The notes beneath the pieces were generated by a model. It searched no databases. It was not told the DNA's origin and saw only the letters and a list, made by a program, of their open reading frames with translations. A program made the translations under genes and the position numbers. From Desulfobacteraceae bacterium (GTDB lineage Bacteria > Desulfobacterota > Desulfobacteria > Desulfobacterales > Desulfobacteraceae): 8,255 nt of DNA. Location: positions 1 through 8,255 of the forward strand of contig PIVQ01000294.1 in assembly GCA_003354055.1 (NCBI GenBank), given 5' to 3'. Shown piece after piece: positions 6,390 to 8,255 of this stretch; the first letter of the stretch is position 1, and each line of letters starts with the position of its first letter.

Positions 6390-6413
6390 ATTCTGATAAG
6401 CTAAGCTTATATT
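6386..6413 (+). promoter_or_regulatory. Candidate sigma-70 promoter of the ClpX-like gene (possible leaderless start)
   Basis: TTGAAT (6386-6391, overlapping the stop of the small gene) and TATATT (6408-6413) are separated by 16 nt. They match the -35 and -10 consensus at 4 and 5 of 6 positions. The expected start of transcription, about 7-8 nt after the -10, falls at or next to the A of the ATG at 6421. A weaker alternative, TTTAAA (6288-6293) with TATAAC (6311-6316) at 17 nt spacing, lies inside the small gene. Both are by-eye calls in AT-rich sequence. Confidence 0.4.
6396..6410. promoter_or_regulatory. 15-bp palindrome overlapping the candidate promoter
   Basis: ATAAGCT-A-AGCTTAT is a perfect inverted repeat with a one-base centre. 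It occupies the spacer and the first bases of the proposed -10. Its size and position suit a repressor operator. It has no T-tract beyond it and is too short-looped to be an RNA terminator. The binding protein is unknown. Confidence 0.4.
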
Positions 6414-6420
6414 ACCTATT

Positions 6421-8160
6421 ATGACTTTTGACACCGCGGGGCAGGACCCCCATAAAATAGAAAAAGAGTTGGGAGAATTTTTAAACAAAAAATTCGGCGG
6501 CAACGTAAAGATTCTCTCCCCCTCCATCCATCCCCAAAAAGATGCAGTGACAGGTAGCCCGCCTTCCAAAGGGAAAAAAGAGCTGATTGACTTTACGCTC
6601 AAACCTGCTGAACTCATAGCCTTTCTGGATCAGTATGTGGTCAAGCAGGACAAGGCTAAATCAGTTTTGTCCACAAAAATATGCACCCACTTCAACCGTA
6701 TCCGCCATCAGGAATCCACTGAAGACGGCATCTCAAAAATTACCGGAAATATTAAATCCAACATTCTCATGCTTGGCCCTACAGGTATTGGGAAAACCTA
6801 TCTGGTAAAACTGATTGCAAAAAAGATAGGGGTTCCTTTTGTAAAAGCAGATGCCACAAAATTTTCCGAAACCGGATATGTCGGCGGAGACGTGGAAGAT
6901 CTGATACGGGATCTTGTCAAGGAAGCCAATGATGACATTGAGCTTGCTGAATGCGGCATCGTCTATATCGATGAAATAGACAAGATTGCTGCCAGTCCCA
7001 ATGTGGTCGGCGCCCAGGTATCAAGAACCGGTGTCCAGAGGGCGCTTTTAAAACCCATGGAAGAAACGGAAGTTGACCTGAAGGTCCCCCATGATCCGGT
7101 ATCCATGATGCAGGAGCTTGAAGCCTTTCAAAGGACGGGGAAACGGAGCCAGCAACGTGTAAATACTGCCAATATTCTGTTTATTCTTTCCGGTGCATTT
7201 TCAGGACTGACCGATGTGGTTAAAAAACGGATGAGCAAACAATCCATAGGCTTTAGCGCCTCATTGAACCAGGCACAAAAAGAAATGGATCTGCTGAAAG
7301 CCACCCGGTCAGAAGATCTGGTATCCTATGGATTTGAATCGGAATTTGTCGGCAGAGTACCGGTTCGGTGCATTCTGGATGAGTTAAGCGAAAAAGATCT
7401 CTATGCCATTTTAAAGATGCCGAATAACCCGGTAGTGCTTAGCAAACGCCTTGATTTTCTATCCTATGGTATCAATATTGTTTTCACGGATGATGCCCTT
7501 AAGATTTTAGCCTACCGAGCATTCAAAGAAAATACAGGGGCCAGAGGACTTGTCAGCGTTGTGGAAGAGGGGCTGCTAAACTTTGAAGAGAAATTGCCTT
7601 CAAGCAATATCAAAAAGTTTACGGTTACAACTGCGGTACTGGACACACCCGACACTATTCTTGATAAACTGCTTGCCGGGGATGAAAAACCCAAGTTTGA
7701 ACAGGAATACAATTTGGCCCTGGCAGATCATAGAAATTATATTACTGAATATATAAAAGAAAACTGGAAAGTGTTTTCAATTCGCCACGGACTGACCTTA
7801 ACTGAGATACGAAGCAAAATGGTTTCTCAGTACTACACCACCCATGTCATGGAAATTGAGGACTCGGTAAAACAGATCAAAAGATTTCATGATGCCATTA
7901 AGGAAATAGAAGTTGAAGTTTCCAAAAGCTATGATCTGAACATTGTGTTTGAAGAAGATGCCACAGACTTTTTAATTCAGCAGTTTATTGATCATAGCGC
8001 GACCACCGAAGAGATTTTATCTAAAATATACAACGATTTTTATGACGGTTTCAATCTGGTCCGGGAGAAGACGGGAAAGTCACGATTCTTTCTTTCCAAA
8101 AATGCCCTGATCGACCATGAGAGTTACCTTAACGATCTTATCAGGAAAGAACTAAGATGA
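6421..8160 (+). CDS. ClpX-like AAA+ ATPase with C-terminal extension, no zinc domain
   Basis: A hexameric unfoldase of the ClpX type by motif content. Walker A GPTGIGKT is at 119-126 and Walker B VYIDEID at 182-188. The pore loop TGYVGGDVE is at 151-159, the ClpP-docking-like IGFSA at 276-280, EFVGRVP with the Arg finger at 308-314, and sensor 2 TGARGL at 372-377. It differs from ClpX in three ways. The N-terminal Cys4 zinc domain is absent and replaced by about 55 other residues. The stretch where ClpX has its RKH loop (about 211-250) is about 10 residues longer and has lost RKH. About 160 residues follow the normal end, including a lid-like repeat (see findings). At 579 residues it is much longer than ClpX (about 420), so I do not call it clpX. 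There is no Shine-Dalgarno sequence before the ATG; an in-frame stop at 6397-6399 rules out a much earlier start. It overlaps the next gene by 4 nt. Confidence 0.88.
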   Translation: MTFDTAGQDPHKIEKELGEFLNKKFGGNVKILSPSIHPQKDAVTGSPPSKGKKELIDFTLKPAELIAFLDQYVVKQDKAKSVLSTKICTHFNRIRHQESTEDGISKITGNIKSNILMLGPTGIGKTYLVKLIAKKIGVPFVKADATKFSETGYVGGDVEDLIRDLVKEANDDIELAECGIVYIDEIDKIAASPNVVGAQVSRTGVQRALLKPMEETEVDLKVPHDPVSMMQELEAFQRTGKRSQQRVNTANILFILSGAFSGLTDVVKKRMSKQSIGFSASLNQAQKEMDLLKATRSEDLVSYGFESEFVGRVPVRCILDELSEKDLYAILKMPNNPVVLSKRLDFLSYGINIVFTDDALKILAYRAFKENTGARGLVSVVEEGLLNFEEKLPSSNIKKFTVTTAVLDTPDTILDKLLAGDEKPKFEQEYNLALADHRNYITEYIKENWKVFSIRHGLTLTEIRSKMVSQYYTTHVMEIEDSVKQIKRFHDAIKEIEVEVSKSYDLNIVFEEDATDFLIQQFIDHSATTEEILSKIYNDFYDGFNLVREKTGKSRFFLSKNALIDHESYLNDLIRKELR

Positions 8161-8255
8161 TTGGAATTTCAAAACTTTATTGTGCCACTGTCGAACCATC
8201 CGATGCCCTGAGGTATTCACGTGAATCCGGACAACTGCCCTCCCACCTGCTCCAG
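8157..8255 (+). CDS. ahbC: AhbC-like radical SAM heme biosynthesis protein, N-terminal part only
   Basis: Only 33 residues are in the window. They begin MIGISKLYCATVEPSDALRY and go on to GQLPSHLLQ, which I recognise as the conserved start of AhbC (12,18-didecarboxysiroheme deacetylase). AhbC removes two acetate side chains from didecarboxysiroheme to give iron-coproporphyrin III in the siroheme-dependent heme pathway. The CxxxCxxC iron-sulfur motif would lie just past the window edge, so the radical SAM class is recognised from memory and not seen. The ATG overlaps the stop of the ClpX-like gene (ATGA), with AGGA at 8143-8146 as ribosome site 10 nt upstream. This implies co-expression. A related radical SAM protein of the same pathway is the main alternative. 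Confidence 0.72.
   Translation, partial: MIGISKLYCATVEPSDALRYSRESGQLPSHLLQ

Noticed and set aside
5991..6617. A 208-codon open frame on the - strand across the tRNA, terminator and small gene.
   Set aside because: It is antisense to a tRNA and two better supported genes, its product resembles no family I know, and it is best explained as a shadow frame.
1..8255. CRISPR arrays, insertion sequences, toxin-antitoxin pairs or phage genes.
   Set aside because: No regularly spaced repeats, transposase motifs or terminal inverted repeats were seen; coding is compact and housekeeping in type.

Overview
The window looks like a chromosomal segment of a strictly anaerobic sulfate-reducing bacterium of the Desulfobacteraceae type. 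Three things point there. The first is the order lptB-rpoN-hpf-ptsN-rapZ followed by a mannose-family EIIA. The second is a moderate-GC sequence with many conserved housekeeping genes. The third is the last, truncated gene, whose N-terminus I recognise as AhbC, a radical-SAM enzyme of the siroheme-dependent heme pathway used by sulfate reducers and archaea. Every gene is on the + strand. I see no insertion sequence, phage gene or CRISPR array.

Region 1 (1-3886) is a tightly packed operon. It holds the last 20 codons of lptB (LPS export ATPase), rpoN (sigma-54), hpf (long-form ribosome hibernation factor), ptsN (nitrogen-PTS EIIA), rapZ (P-loop/RNA-binding regulator) and a lone mannose-family EIIA. 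Neighbouring genes overlap or are separated by 1-12 nt. The exception is the 56-nt ptsN-rapZ gap, which holds two directly repeated stem-loops. Together the genes suggest a regulatory block linking nitrogen/carbon phosphorelay state, alternative sigma factor use, ribosome hibernation and envelope synthesis. No HPr or enzyme I is visible here.

Region 2 (3887-6180) is gap-tpiA-secG, followed 20 nt later by tRNA-Leu(GAG) and a strong intrinsic terminator at 6146-6180. gap and tpiA encode consecutive triose-phosphate enzymes. secG next to tpiA is a common bacterial arrangement.

Region 3 (6181-8255) is the least ordinary part. It holds a 64-residue four-cysteine protein and then a 579-residue ClpX-like AAA+ ATPase. 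The ATPase lacks the ClpX zinc domain but keeps the GYVG pore loop and the ClpP-docking IGF loop. It carries a C-terminal extension of about 160 residues that seems to contain a second copy of the AAA+ lid. Its start codon has no Shine-Dalgarno sequence and sits where a candidate sigma-70 promoter would start transcription, so the mRNA may be leaderless. A 15-bp palindrome overlaps that promoter. The ATPase gene overlaps the start of ahbC by 4 nt, which suggests coupling between an unfoldase and heme synthesis.

Most of the window is well-known housekeeping DNA. The parts that deserve attention are the ClpX-like/ahbC pair with its promoter, and the repeated hairpins in front of rapZ.
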